Shown piece after piece: positions 42,805 through 51,628 of a stretch of 64,000 bases of DNA. The stretch spans positions 2,798,001-2,862,000 of the forward strand of contig NZ_CP048409.1 of NCBI RefSeq assembly GCF_010448835.1, given 5' to 3'. Position 1 is the first letter of the stretch, and the number at the start of each line of letters is the position of its first letter. The DNA comes from Draconibacterium halophilum. GTDB lineage: Bacteria; Bacteroidota; Bacteroidia; Bacteroidales; Prolixibacteraceae. The translations under genes and the position numbers were made by a program. The notes beneath the pieces were generated by a model that worked only from the letters and a program-made list of their open reading frames with translations, made no database searches and had not been told where the DNA came from.

Positions 42805-43677
42805 ATGAATAATCTATTAAAAGGAAAAAAGGGAATTATTTTCGGGGCGTTAAATCCTGATTCAATTGCCTGGAAAGTGGCAGTAAGAGCACACGAAGAA
42901 GGCGCCACAGTAACATTATCAAATACCCCGGTTGCCATTCGTATGGGCGAAACAAATCAACTGGGAGAGCAAATTAATGCTGAAGTTATTGGTGCCGATG
43001 CAACCAATGTTGAGGATCTGGAAAACCTGATCAAAAAATCAATGGAAGCTTTAGGTGGCAAAATCGACTTCATCTTACACTCTATTGGTATGTCGCCAAA
43101 CGTTCGAAAAGGCCGTCATTATAGTGACTTGGATTATAACTACTTGGACAAAACCCTCGATGTGTCTGCAGTGTCTTTTCACAAAGTACTTCAGGTGGCC
43201 CGTAAACTGGATGCCATTAACGAATGGGGATCGGTAATTGCCTTATCGTATGTTGCAGCACAGCGTTCATTCTTTGGTTACAACGATATGGCCGATGCAA
43301 AAGCATTGCTGGAATCGATTGCCCGCAGTTTCGGTTATATTTATGGCCGTGAACGTAATGTACGAGTAAATACCATTTCGCAATCGCCAACCATAACAAC
43401 TGCCGGAAACGGAGTAAAAGGATTTGACCGACTGTTAGACTTCTCGGAAAGAATGTCGCCACTTGGTAATGCAACTGGTGACGAGTGTGCTGATTATTGT
43501 ATCACTCTTTTCTCAGATCTGACGAAAAAAGTAACCATGCAAAACCTTTTCCACGATGGTGGATTCTCAAACATGGGAATGAGCTTAAGAGCTTTGGAAC
43601 AGTATGAAAAAGGTTTAGATAAGCATTGTGCTTGTGACGATGAAAAGCCAAGCGCAGATGAACATCGCTACGATTAA
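42805..43677 (+). CDS. fabI: enoyl-[acyl-carrier-protein] reductase FabI
   Basis: A 290-residue short-chain-dehydrogenase enzyme that reduces trans-2-enoyl-ACP with NAD(P)H, the last step of fatty-acid elongation. The cofactor region is FGALNPDSIAWKVAVRA (near residue 15), and the FabI-type Y-x6-K is present in GYNDMADAKALLE (Tyr about 159, Lys about 166), followed by VRVNTISQSPTITTAG. The last 20 residues (CACDDEKPSADEHRYD) are a lineage-type tail. FabI is the target of triclosan. Transcribed alone. Confidence 0.92.
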   Translation: MNNLLKGKKGIIFGALNPDSIAWKVAVRAHEEGATVTLSNTPVAIRMGETNQLGEQINAEVIGADATNVEDLENLIKKSMEALGGKIDFILHSIGMSPNVRKGRHYSDLDYNYLDKTLDVSAVSFHKVLQVARKLDAINEWGSVIALSYVAAQRSFFGYNDMADAKALLESIARSFGYIYGRERNVRVNTISQSPTITTAGNGVKGFDRLLDFSERMSPLGNATGDECADYCITLFSDLTKKVTMQNLFHDGGFSNMGMSLRALEQYEKGLDKHCACDDEKPSADEHRYD

Positions 43678-43698
43678 TAAAAACAAGAAGAATAAAAG

Positions 43699-43732
43699 AA
43701 AGGCCGTTTCTGTTAAGAGACGGTCTTTTTTT
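43699..43732 (+). terminator. terminator after fabI
   Basis: AAAGGCCGTTTC pairs with GAGACGGTCTTT through one or two G-U or mismatched positions, followed by seven T residues, 22 bp after the fabI stop codon. Confidence 0.7.
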
Positions 43733-43748
43733 GTACGATTAAGAACAA

Positions 43749-43784
43749 AAAAAAGCCGCTTCAACTGAATGAAGCGGCTTTTCT
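43749..43784 (-). terminator. terminator after the SusE-position lipoprotein
   Basis: AAAAGCCGCTTC and GAAGCGGCTTTT form a perfect 12-bp stem, with a T tract on the minus strand, ahead of the convergent fabI terminator. Confidence 0.8.
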
Positions 43785-43813
43785 ATAAAACGTTATTAAT
43801 TAACTTTCCTCAT

Positions 43814-44527
43814 TTATGGAAGAGTAAAATCAGCTGAAGTTCCTGCACCGTAATCACCAGGAATATTAACTACTTCGGCACCATTGTTAATGATAATGAT
43901 TTCTCCACCAATTCCGTCGCCATAAGCATCAACTACTGTAAATGTGTAAGCACCATCAGGAAGACAAGCTTTAGCTGAAGCTTCAGCATCTCCGTCAGAA
44001 TATCCTGAACCTGCTAAAACTACAGTTTCGGAGGCATCAGTGATTGTCCATGAACATTCGCTTGCCCAGTCGCCAAATGAAAGCTTAACACTAAGGTCGT
44101 TTTGCTCACAAAGTTGAGTAATGGAAAGCACCATTGCATCGCCTTTATAAACGCCCGGGTCAACTTCCAGGTTTAATACAATGTCAACACCGTCGCCGAT
44201 ATTTACATCATTCAATCCCAGCACAAAAGTACCGGTATTTGAATTAGCTGGAACAGTTACGGTTGCAGGTACACTGTATGCCTGAGCATCAGCGTTAGTT
44301 GATTCCAGATCAACAGTAATATCAAAAGTTCTGTCGGTTCCGGTAGTTTGCGTGGTATACACGGCAAGCTCATAATCGGTGGAACCATCTATTGACACTC
44401 CTAAGTCCATTGACGTGGCCTCAAAAGTTACATAGTTCAGGTCTGTTGTTTCCGGCATACCTGTTTCACAACTATTTAATAAGAAAACAGAAGCAACAAA
44501 CAGGAATAAATATTTTATGTTTTTCAT
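43814..44527 (-). CDS. surface lipoprotein in SusE position
   Basis: A 237-residue lipoprotein (lipobox NSC, Cys20). The first half (residues 30-140) looks like a Calx-beta/immunoglobulin-type repeat, with DLESTNADAQAY and VTVPANSNTGTFVLGLNDVN. The second half has a Cys-containing domain around CSWTITDASETVV and a calcium-like DGIGG segment. It sits just after SusC and SusD in the same direction, the usual place for the third (substrate-binding) lipoprotein of such a locus. No specific ligand can be assigned. Confidence 0.72.
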   Translation of the reverse strand: MKNIKYLFLFVASVFLLNSCETGMPETTDLNYVTFEATSMDLGVSIDGSTDYELAVYTTQTTGTDRTFDITVDLESTNADAQAYSVPATVTVPANSNTGTFVLGLNDVNIGDGVDIVLNLEVDPGVYKGDAMVLSITQLCEQNDLSVKLSFGDWASECSWTITDASETVVLAGSGYSDGDAEASAKACLPDGAYTFTVVDAYGDGIGGEIIIINNGAEVVNIPGDYGAGTSADFTLP

Positions 44528-44576
44528 ATTCTTTAATTTTTCTGATTAATATAATCTGCAATGCAGAAATATCTTA

Positions 44577-46084
44577 TTACTTATTACCAGAATCAAGATT
44601 TGGGTTGTTCTGAATTTCCTGAATTGGAATTTCAAATGTCAACCTTGGATCATTGTAAGGAATTGGTTCTCCTACCAACGACAAGTGATTTGATCCTCGT
44701 ACAATAGTTGCTTTGTTACGTTTCATCGCCAGGTAACTCTTACCTTCACCCCATAATTCGATACGGGTTTGCAGGTATATTTCATCCTTTAATGCCTGAC
44801 CGGAAAGTCCGTCGATATAACTGGCATCAGCCATACGATGACTAACCAAAGCTTTTAAACTTTCTTGTGCGGCACCATCCTGATCCAATTTCGCACTAGC
44901 TTCAGCATGTAACAGGTACATCTCAGCCAGACGCATATAAACATAGTCAGTTTCAACATTACGTTGTGCACCAATAGTTCTGTCAGCAGGATAAAACTTG
45001 TTTATTGGAATAAGGTAGTTTGAAGAACCTGCATCCGAATAGAATTGGCCTTTTCTTACATCGTCAGCAGGAATTGCATCATACAATCCTGCGTCGATTG
45101 CTTTTTTATCACCAGCCCACTGATAACTGTAGGTAAATAGATCGACTTGTCCCCACCATGAAACAAGATCCAGACCATTATCCAATGTAATGTCAACACC
45201 CCATATCCATCCGGGGGTACTTACATCTCTGAAACCACCAACACTGGCATCGCCCATGTAAACAACTTCAGTTGAATCCATAAGAGTGAAACCACCGTTA
45301 GTGATGATATCTTCGGTTAAACTTTGCACCTGTGTTAGTTTATCGCCTTCCATAGTTGCATACACATAGGCCAGTAATCCTTTAGCTACGTATTTATTCA
45401 CCTGGTGTTTCCCTGTCCTGGTAAAGTTGTCCAATAAAGAAATGGCATCAGTCAGGTCTTTTTCCATCAATGCAAAAACGTCAGCTGTTGTACTTTTAGG
45501 CTGGTTGGGTTGCGATGGTTCGGTATATATAGGAAGAATTTCTTTTGATGGCTCGTATTCCAATGCATAGAATTGAGTTAAATAGAAATAACAGTAAGCA
45601 CGTAATGCTTTGGCCTGTCCCATCAGGTGTTTGTTCTCATCGTTCTCAGGTGTTACATCGTTACCACCAAGAGTGGAAATAACAGTGTTAGCCGAACGAA
45701 TAAGACGGTAATAATAACGCCACGGTTTATAGTTCGTATTGTTGGTGTAATCTAAAGTCTCTGTCAATTCACATGTTCTGCGGTACCAACCGTATGTACT
45801 AATTGACAGCGCCATGTCGCTACTTAGGAAATCACTAAATATATCGTAACCTTTTTGACCAAAATCATCATGATCAAGATTTGTCCCCCTGTACCGGTTT
45901 CAAACATGAGCGTATAAATACCGGCAACACTACCGGCAACAACATCCGGGTTATTTTCGGCTGCTTCAGCTACCTGTTCTGCTGATAAGAACTGGGTTGG
46001 CTGAACCTCCAGAAAATCGTCTCCACAGCCGGTTATTCCTACGAACAACACTGCTATGAGTGATAATATATATATTCTTTTCAT
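44577..46084 (-). pseudogene. SusD/RagB-family nutrient-binding lipoprotein, interrupted by one missing base
   Basis: Two frames together make one SusD protein. The N-terminal part starts MKRIYILSLIAVLFVGITGC (lipoprotein signal) and runs to ETGTG, and the C-terminal part continues NLDHDDFGQKGYDIFSDF and MALSISTYGWYRR to the end (SusD-like TPR region, and ending near IQEIQNNPNLDSGNK). The break is in a run of five G residues on the minus strand (45885-45889): six G would restore a 502-residue protein. SusD lipoproteins bind glycans outside the cell as the lid of SusC. The position beside SusC shows the identity. Either an assembly error or a real lesion. Confidence 0.8.
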
Positions 46085-46120
46085 AATACTTTTCATTTTT
46101 ACTAATTTCAAAATCACTTC

Positions 46121-49100
46121 TTAGAATTTAACGTTTATTCCCATAGTATACGTTGTTAACGGATTATAGGTATACCAGTCAGAAGTACCTGTTTCTGAAG
46201 TTGATGGGTTGAAACCATCGCGAGCAGTTAATAAGAACAGGTTATCGCCTGAAACAAATAACGTTAATCCGGTAATTCCCCATTGTGAAACCAGGCTTGA
46301 GAAATCGTATCCTAAACGCATGTTGTTTAAGCTCAAATAGTCAGCTTTTGTAATAAAGCGGGTTGACGAACTTGAAACGTTTGTGTCGTAACCACTTGAT
46401 AAACGTGGTACATTAGTAACGTCACCAGGTTTTTGCCATCTGTCGTAAATATCAGTCGACCAGTTGTTGCTACCCACTTGCTCATTATCCATCAAACGGG
46501 CATAAACAAAGTCGTAAGAGTAACCACCAAGGCTATACAGGAATTGTGCGCTTAAAGAGAATTTCTTAACTGTTGCACTAAGACGGAAAGCACCACGTAC
46601 TGTAGGAATAGAAGATTTTCCTACATATTTATTAGTTGCCGCTGAATAAGATTTTGTAGTAGTACTACTAATCTCATTATCAGGGTTTTCGTGTTGGTAT
46701 TCATACAATGATGTAATTCCTTCGCCTGCATCCAATGCACCGTTACCATTTTCATCGTAGTAATTCTGAATCCACATTCCTACACCGTCAGCAGGATCAA
46801 CACCAGCCCATTCTCTGGTATAAAAATCAAACAGTGAATGTCCTTCTGCACGACCAAAACGACCTGCAATATCCAAAACTTTTGGTAAATCGGTAGCAGG
46901 GTCAATAGGCATGTCAATGATTTCGTTGTTCAACATCTCACCGTTTAATGTAATATCTAATGTATAATCAGACTGGCGAATGATATGACCTGTAAAATCG
47001 AATTCAACACCGCTGTTGCGTAAACGACCATCGTTAACAGTAATTAATGCATAACCTACTGAAGGTCCTACTCTTCTGTCGAATACCAGGTTATCTGTAT
47101 TTTTCATGTAGTAATCAATCGATCCATCTACATATTCACCCAAAGCAAATTCAATACCGGTCTGGAACATTTTTGAAGTTTCCCAGGTTAACTCAGGATT
47201 ACCAACTTCACGTTCTGAAATTGAAATCTCATCATCCAGATTATTTACATTATAAGAAATAATTGCAGGATAGAATCCAACACCTTGTTGCTCACCAATT
47301 ACACCGTAACTGGCTTTTACTTTCAAATAGTCGAGAATTGGCGCATTTGCCATAAACGACTCCTCTGTTACTACCCATGATGCACCAACAGAACCGAAGT
47401 TGTCCCATTTGTTATCGCCTATAAAACGAGATGTTCCATCACGACGTACTGATGCTGACAAGTAATAACGGTTCATGTAGTTGTAGTTCACCTGACCGAA
47501 ATAACTTTCAAGGTTTACTTCATCCGTATAAGATGTTGGAGGAGAAGAAACAATAATAAAGTTATTTAAGTCATCAATATCAGGGTGAACTGCTTTTGAC
47601 TTACTTGCTGTATTTCTTTTTCTTTCCCAGAAGTTTGCTTCGTGTGCGGCAAGCGCTTCAATTGAGTGCTCGCCAAACTCGGTGCGGTAACGTAAAAGGT
47701 TCAATACGTTATAGGTAAACATCTGCTCATCAAATTTATAAATAGAACCTCCTTGACCTGCGGCAGAGCCGTAAAACGGATTATTAAGGTTGTTATATTT
47801 ACTCATATAATATTGAGCACCAAAAGTATTTTCAAAAGTTAATCCCTCCATAATTTTAATGTTAGCAGAGAAATTACCTGTTGTCTGGTGACGATCAGTA
47901 CGAGACAGATCGTAATGGGCGTCGGCAATAGAGTTGGTCAAAGCACCAAATCCACGATCGTTACCGTAGTCGTATTGATTACCACCAAAAATAGGATCTT
48001 CAATAAAGTCTCCTGCTTCATCACGCGAGAATAGCGGGTAAATTGAAGGAATATTGTCGGTGAACCAGAAAATACTACCTGAGTCTTCCGACTGACCATT
48101 ATTATTTGTTTCAGTCAGTGCATAAGTCATGCGAGCTGTTGTTGTCAGCCATGGTTTAATTTCTGTTTCCAGGTTAATAGACGCATTAAATCTTTGAAAA
48201 TCGGAATTAATAATGTACCCCACATCTTTCAAATAACCAACTGAAGTAAAGTATTTTGTTTTTTCGCTACCACCTCTGAAAGTAATGTTAGCTTCAGTAC
48301 GGTTTGAACTTTGGAAACCATAGTCTTCCCAGTCTTCCGGATCATATCTTCTTGGAACTCCAGAGCGAACTTGTCCGGTAGCCGGATCAATAAGCTGGGA
48401 TACATCAATATCTCCGTCGCTATCAAAAATATTCCACATGTTGTATTTTGAGTTGATACCACTACCAGAGAAAAGTTTGTCGTTAGCAAATGCGGCAGGA
48501 TCAGCCTGACCAGTTGCTACTCCCCTGTTGTACATTGATTCCCATGAAAGACCAATGTATTCTTCTGGCGACTGGATTACGTCGTGACGAGCAATACCGC
48601 TTACGTTTACACCGTATTTAATATCAGCCTCAATAACGCTTTCTCCGTCCATACCTGATTTGGTAGTAATTAAGATTACACCGTTTGCACCACGCGAACC
48701 ATAAATAGCTGTTGCGGTTGCATCTTTCAGAATGGTTGTTGATTCGATATCGTTAGGATTAAGTGAATTCAACGATCCCGAATAAGGAACACCATCAACA
48801 ACGTATAAAGGATCGCGGTTTCCGTTAACCGAACCAAAACCCCTGATACGAATAGTAGCAGTTGAACCAGGCTGACCAGAAGTGTTAATAACACTTACAC
48901 CTGCAACCTCACCAGATAACGATTGTGAAACATTGGAGATTGACTTACTCTTAATGTTTTCACTTGAAACGGTTTTGGCACTACCAACAAACGACTGTCG
49001 GGTTGCAGTACCATAACCAACTACCACAACTTCATCCAACCCCACCAGGTCAGCATTCATCACCACATTAATTGTTGAGCCACTAATCTCAACTTCTTGT

Positions 49101-49342
49101 GATTTCATTCCCACAAACGAGAAAATCAACGCTTCGGCATCAGTAGGAACATCCAACTGATACTGTCCATCAAGATTCGTAACTGTACCAATTGTGGTAC
49201 CTTTAACACTTACTGAAACACCAGGTATTCCCATATCATCATCGGTACTGGTTACAGTCCCGCTGATACTTTTCACCTGTGCTTCAACCACAAGCAAGCC
49301 AAACAAGGCAATGCCCAATAGCATTAGCGCAATTTTTTTCAT
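46121..49342 (-). CDS. SusC/RagA-family TonB-linked outer-membrane transporter
   Basis: A 1073-residue transporter. Signal peptide (MKKIALMLLGIALFGLLVV), then the carboxypeptidase-regulatory-like domain (SISGTVTSTDDDMGIPGVSV), the TonB box/plug start (DEVVVVGYGTATRQSFVGSA) and SusC plug signature (YVVDGVPYSG, ATAIYGSRGANGVILITTK), then a long barrel ending TYTMGINVKF. SusC proteins import oligosaccharides or peptides across the outer membrane with SusD as a lid. It is transcribed towards susD with a 36-bp gap, so they form an operon. No glycoside hydrolase or ECF regulator is in the window, so the ligand is unknown. Confidence 0.93.
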   Translation of the reverse strand: MKKIALMLLGIALFGLLVVEAQVKSISGTVTSTDDDMGIPGVSVSVKGTTIGTVTNLDGQYQLDVPTDAEALIFSFVGMKSQEVEISGSTINVVMNADLVGLDEVVVVGYGTATRQSFVGSAKTVSSENIKSKSISNVSQSLSGEVAGVSVINTSGQPGSTATIRIRGFGSVNGNRDPLYVVDGVPYSGSLNSLNPNDIESTTILKDATATAIYGSRGANGVILITTKSGMDGESVIEADIKYGVNVSGIARHDVIQSPEEYIGLSWESMYNRGVATGQADPAAFANDKLFSGSGINSKYNMWNIFDSDGDIDVSQLIDPATGQVRSGVPRRYDPEDWEDYGFQSSNRTEANITFRGGSEKTKYFTSVGYLKDVGYIINSDFQRFNASINLETEIKPWLTTTARMTYALTETNNNGQSEDSGSIFWFTDNIPSIYPLFSRDEAGDFIEDPIFGGNQYDYGNDRGFGALTNSIADAHYDLSRTDRHQTTGNFSANIKIMEGLTFENTFGAQYYMSKYNNLNNPFYGSAAGQGGSIYKFDEQMFTYNVLNLLRYRTEFGEHSIEALAAHEANFWERKRNTASKSKAVHPDIDDLNNFIIVSSPPTSYTDEVNLESYFGQVNYNYMNRYYLSASVRRDGTSRFIGDNKWDNFGSVGASWVVTEESFMANAPILDYLKVKASYGVIGEQQGVGFYPAIISYNVNNLDDEISISEREVGNPELTWETSKMFQTGIEFALGEYVDGSIDYYMKNTDNLVFDRRVGPSVGYALITVNDGRLRNSGVEFDFTGHIIRQSDYTLDITLNGEMLNNEIIDMPIDPATDLPKVLDIAGRFGRAEGHSLFDFYTREWAGVDPADGVGMWIQNYYDENGNGALDAGEGITSLYEYQHENPDNEISSTTTKSYSAATNKYVGKSSIPTVRGAFRLSATVKKFSLSAQFLYSLGGYSYDFVYARLMDNEQVGSNNWSTDIYDRWQKPGDVTNVPRLSSGYDTNVSSSSTRFITKADYLSLNNMRLGYDFSSLVSQWGITGLTLFVSGDNLFLLTARDGFNPSTSETGTSDWYTYNPLTTYTMGINVKF

Positions 49343-49424
49343 AGAATAAAATTTATAAATATTAGTAATTAACTCACTCACTTTTAATACTCATCGGCAA
49401 ATTAGAAAAAAAAACATCAATTAA

Positions 49425-49432
49425 CAAATATA
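49425..49432 (-). promoter_or_regulatory. candidate -7 box of the SusC operon
   Basis: Reads TATATTTG on the minus strand, matching TAnnTTTG, about 80 bp before the SusC start. No clear -33 box. Confidence 0.4.
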
Positions 49433-49723
49433 TACAACAATAAGTATTGGTGTATACTTGTTAATTTTATTCAATTTGGGTTCAAATTCCTTTTAACTAA
49501 TTGTTTTTCCACCCTTTGCCTTTATCATACTTTTAACAAAAGTAATTAATGAGTAACAAATCTCTGTGACTTTTGTCATTGTATTTAGTTGTAGACTCTA
49601 TTTTTTACAAACAGTTTTAATGTTCTTTAACAATTATTCAAATCATAAAACCATCGTTAAGCTACGGTTTTACTGTTTTTCAATCCTTTTATTGAGCAGT
49701 AAAAAAGCAAGATTCAATTTCTG

Positions 49724-50608
49724 TTACTTAATTCTGAGGTGTTTTCTTTTTTCACGCCTTGTCATTTCCAGGTCTTTGATTAAGATGGGGTGAGATACCT
49801 GGTATGTTTTTGCAGAATTCAGTATTTCTGCATCACCATTGTCGTTAATAACAAATTGAGGAATAATAAACGACATCTTTTTGGTGAATAGGGAATCGTG
49901 GAAGATTAACACAATCAACTCTCCTTTTTTACTTACCAACTCCCCTATTTTTTGCCCGGCAAATACTTTTTGTCCAACGGCAAGTTCTCCACGATTACAT
50001 TTAACACCATAGTAACACATTAAAGTTCCGTCGTGCTGTATTATTGTAATACTGTTTGTCCATGTATGGTACCAATAACGCGAATCTCCAGTTCTCACGT
50101 TTCCTGCAATTTCTGCGACAATTCCATTTCTGCTGGCAAATACATCTTCTCCTTGTTTGGCATAAAAACCTGTTGCAAACCACGATTCCGGATTTTCATT
50201 TCCCCAAAATCCATCAATACTTTTCACATCAAAAACCTGTAAACTTGTACGCTCTTTGAATGGAATTAAATACGGAAAATCCAGATCTACATCGGCCGTT
50301 GGGTTCGACCGGAAAGTTTTTATCTCGTAATTAAATCGCGGAATATCAGCATCAAGATCGCGCTGAAGGGTAAAAAGGCTGTTAAAACCCGGCGAGAGTT
50401 TCTTTATATACGGTAAAGGTTCGTCGAATGTAGTATTTTCCAGATCGGCAAAATTAATATGCAAATACATAGGCACTTTTGCATTATTGCTGGCGCTAAA
50501 AATACAATCACCAATTGCAGTGTAATTAGCCTCTACTTCAACGTACTGTGCCATTGAAATACAAGAAATCAATGTCAGGTGTAAGAGAAAGAGAAATTTA
50601 TGAATCAT
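49724..50608 (-). CDS. secreted M23/LytM-like protein, probably non-catalytic
   Basis: A 294-residue exported protein (signal peptide ending SMAQ). The C-terminal half resembles the LytM/M23 fold: ATGFYAKQGEDVFASRNGIV, SITIIQHDGTLMCYYGV and VGQKVFAGQKIGELVSKKGE. The HxH ligand motif that follows a catalytic His in active enzymes is missing (YYGV where YAHL-type is expected, and LIVLIFHD at the end). It may therefore bind or regulate peptidoglycan hydrolysis rather than cut. Function inferred only from fold. Confidence 0.72.
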   Translation of the reverse strand: MIHKFLFLLHLTLISCISMAQYVEVEANYTAIGDCIFSASNNAKVPMYLHINFADLENTTFDEPLPYIKKLSPGFNSLFTLQRDLDADIPRFNYEIKTFRSNPTADVDLDFPYLIPFKERTSLQVFDVKSIDGFWGNENPESWFATGFYAKQGEDVFASRNGIVAEIAGNVRTGDSRYWYHTWTNSITIIQHDGTLMCYYGVKCNRGELAVGQKVFAGQKIGELVSKKGELIVLIFHDSLFTKKMSFIIPQFVINDNGDAEILNSAKTYQVSHPILIKDLEMTRREKRKHLRIK

Positions 50609-50666
50609 ACACGGCGCATTTTACAAATGATAAAAGTAAAAATTAAATTTAGTTTACCTTTGACGC

Positions 50667-51134
50667 ATGTATTCAAAAGAGGAATTGAGACGTTTAAAAA
50701 CTGATTTCTGGCAGCTGTTTGACAAGCGATGCAACGTGCATCCGGAATTGAAATACAGGAAAAGGAAATGGGTGCTGCACAAAACTAAAATTAAAGGTGT
50801 AGCACTGCGTTTTGATGTTAGCCGCGAAGATGCATTGGTAATTCTTGAACTGGGCAACAAAAATGAAAACAAACGATTGAAAGCCTATGAATTTCTTGAA
50901 AAATACAAACCTGTGATTGAAGACGGATTCGAGAACGGACTGGAATGGGAGTTTTATTATGAACGAGAAGACAGTGCCGCCGAAGTTTGCCGGATTTATA
51001 CGAAGTTAAAAGGTGTCGATTTTCATCGTCAAAACCAATGGCCTGAAATTTATAATTTTTTTATTGAAAACATGCTTAAGCTGGAACGTAATTTCCTGGA
51101 AATTAGAGATATTTTACAAGAAGAGCTAAAGTAA
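50667..51134 (+). CDS. DUF4268 domain-containing protein
   Basis: A 155-residue protein with the DUF4268 pattern: FWQLFDKRCNVHPEL near residue 15, KGVALRFDVSRED in the middle and a helical C-terminus. The domain also occurs at the C-terminus of some restriction/DNA-binding proteins, but here it stands alone. Function unknown. It faces a broken SRPBCC gene tail to tail. Confidence 0.75.
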   Translation: MYSKEELRRLKTDFWQLFDKRCNVHPELKYRKRKWVLHKTKIKGVALRFDVSREDALVILELGNKNENKRLKAYEFLEKYKPVIEDGFENGLEWEFYYEREDSAAEVCRIYTKLKGVDFHRQNQWPEIYNFFIENMLKLERNFLEIRDILQEELK

Positions 51135-51174
51135 ACACCTATCCGTTCTACAGCAACGGGAAGCTTCTGCCAGT

Positions 51175-51548
51175 TTAAATAAACAATTCGTTAAGCGCTC
51201 CAAAGTAATCTTCATCCCAGCCTTCTGAAATATTATCAAAGGCTTCATCAGGAATATTTGTTTGCTTAATTTCAAGGCTTGTTCCTTTTGTATGAGGATG
51301 CATTTTAATCGTAACCAAGGAATCAACTTCCTCGCCAAAAAACCACTTTTGAACAATCTTTTTATCTTGTTCGAATTCAACATTTATACCGGAAATACTT
51401 CCCCCCACAACGAAAATTCGGTGTTTGGTTCCAGTGGCATAACTGCCGGCTCACCGGTCCAAATCTCCAGCATTTTTTCATTTGTTAATGCGTTGTATAC
51501 ATCTTTAGGGGCAGCGTTTAAGGTATAGTAGCGTTTTAAATCTTTCAT
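51175..51548 (-). pseudogene. SRPBCC/AHSA1-family protein, interrupted by one missing base
   Basis: The 5' part starts MKDLKRYYTLNAAPKDVYNA and ends in a premature stop (SLWGEVFPV). The 3' part in the next frame continues GGSISGINVEFEQDKKIVQK, KWFFGEEVDSLVTI and GWDEDYFGALNELF. The break lies in six G residues on the minus strand (51401-51406): seven G would give SLWGGSISG and a 124-residue protein of the AHSA1 (START-like ligand-binding) family. The segment after the G run matches the family, so the gene was intact recently, or is intact and mis-sequenced. Confidence 0.75.
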
Positions 51549-51628
51549 GAACTCATCTTTTTATCAAAAGTACTTTTTTCTTTTTAAAGAATAGGGTTAT
51601 TAAGCAACCAATCTGAAAAACAACAGAA

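Noticed and set aside
44577..46117. Two separate small genes at the SusD position
   Set aside because: The two frames join at a five-G run to make a single SusD of normal length and both halves match the family, so one broken gene is the better account.
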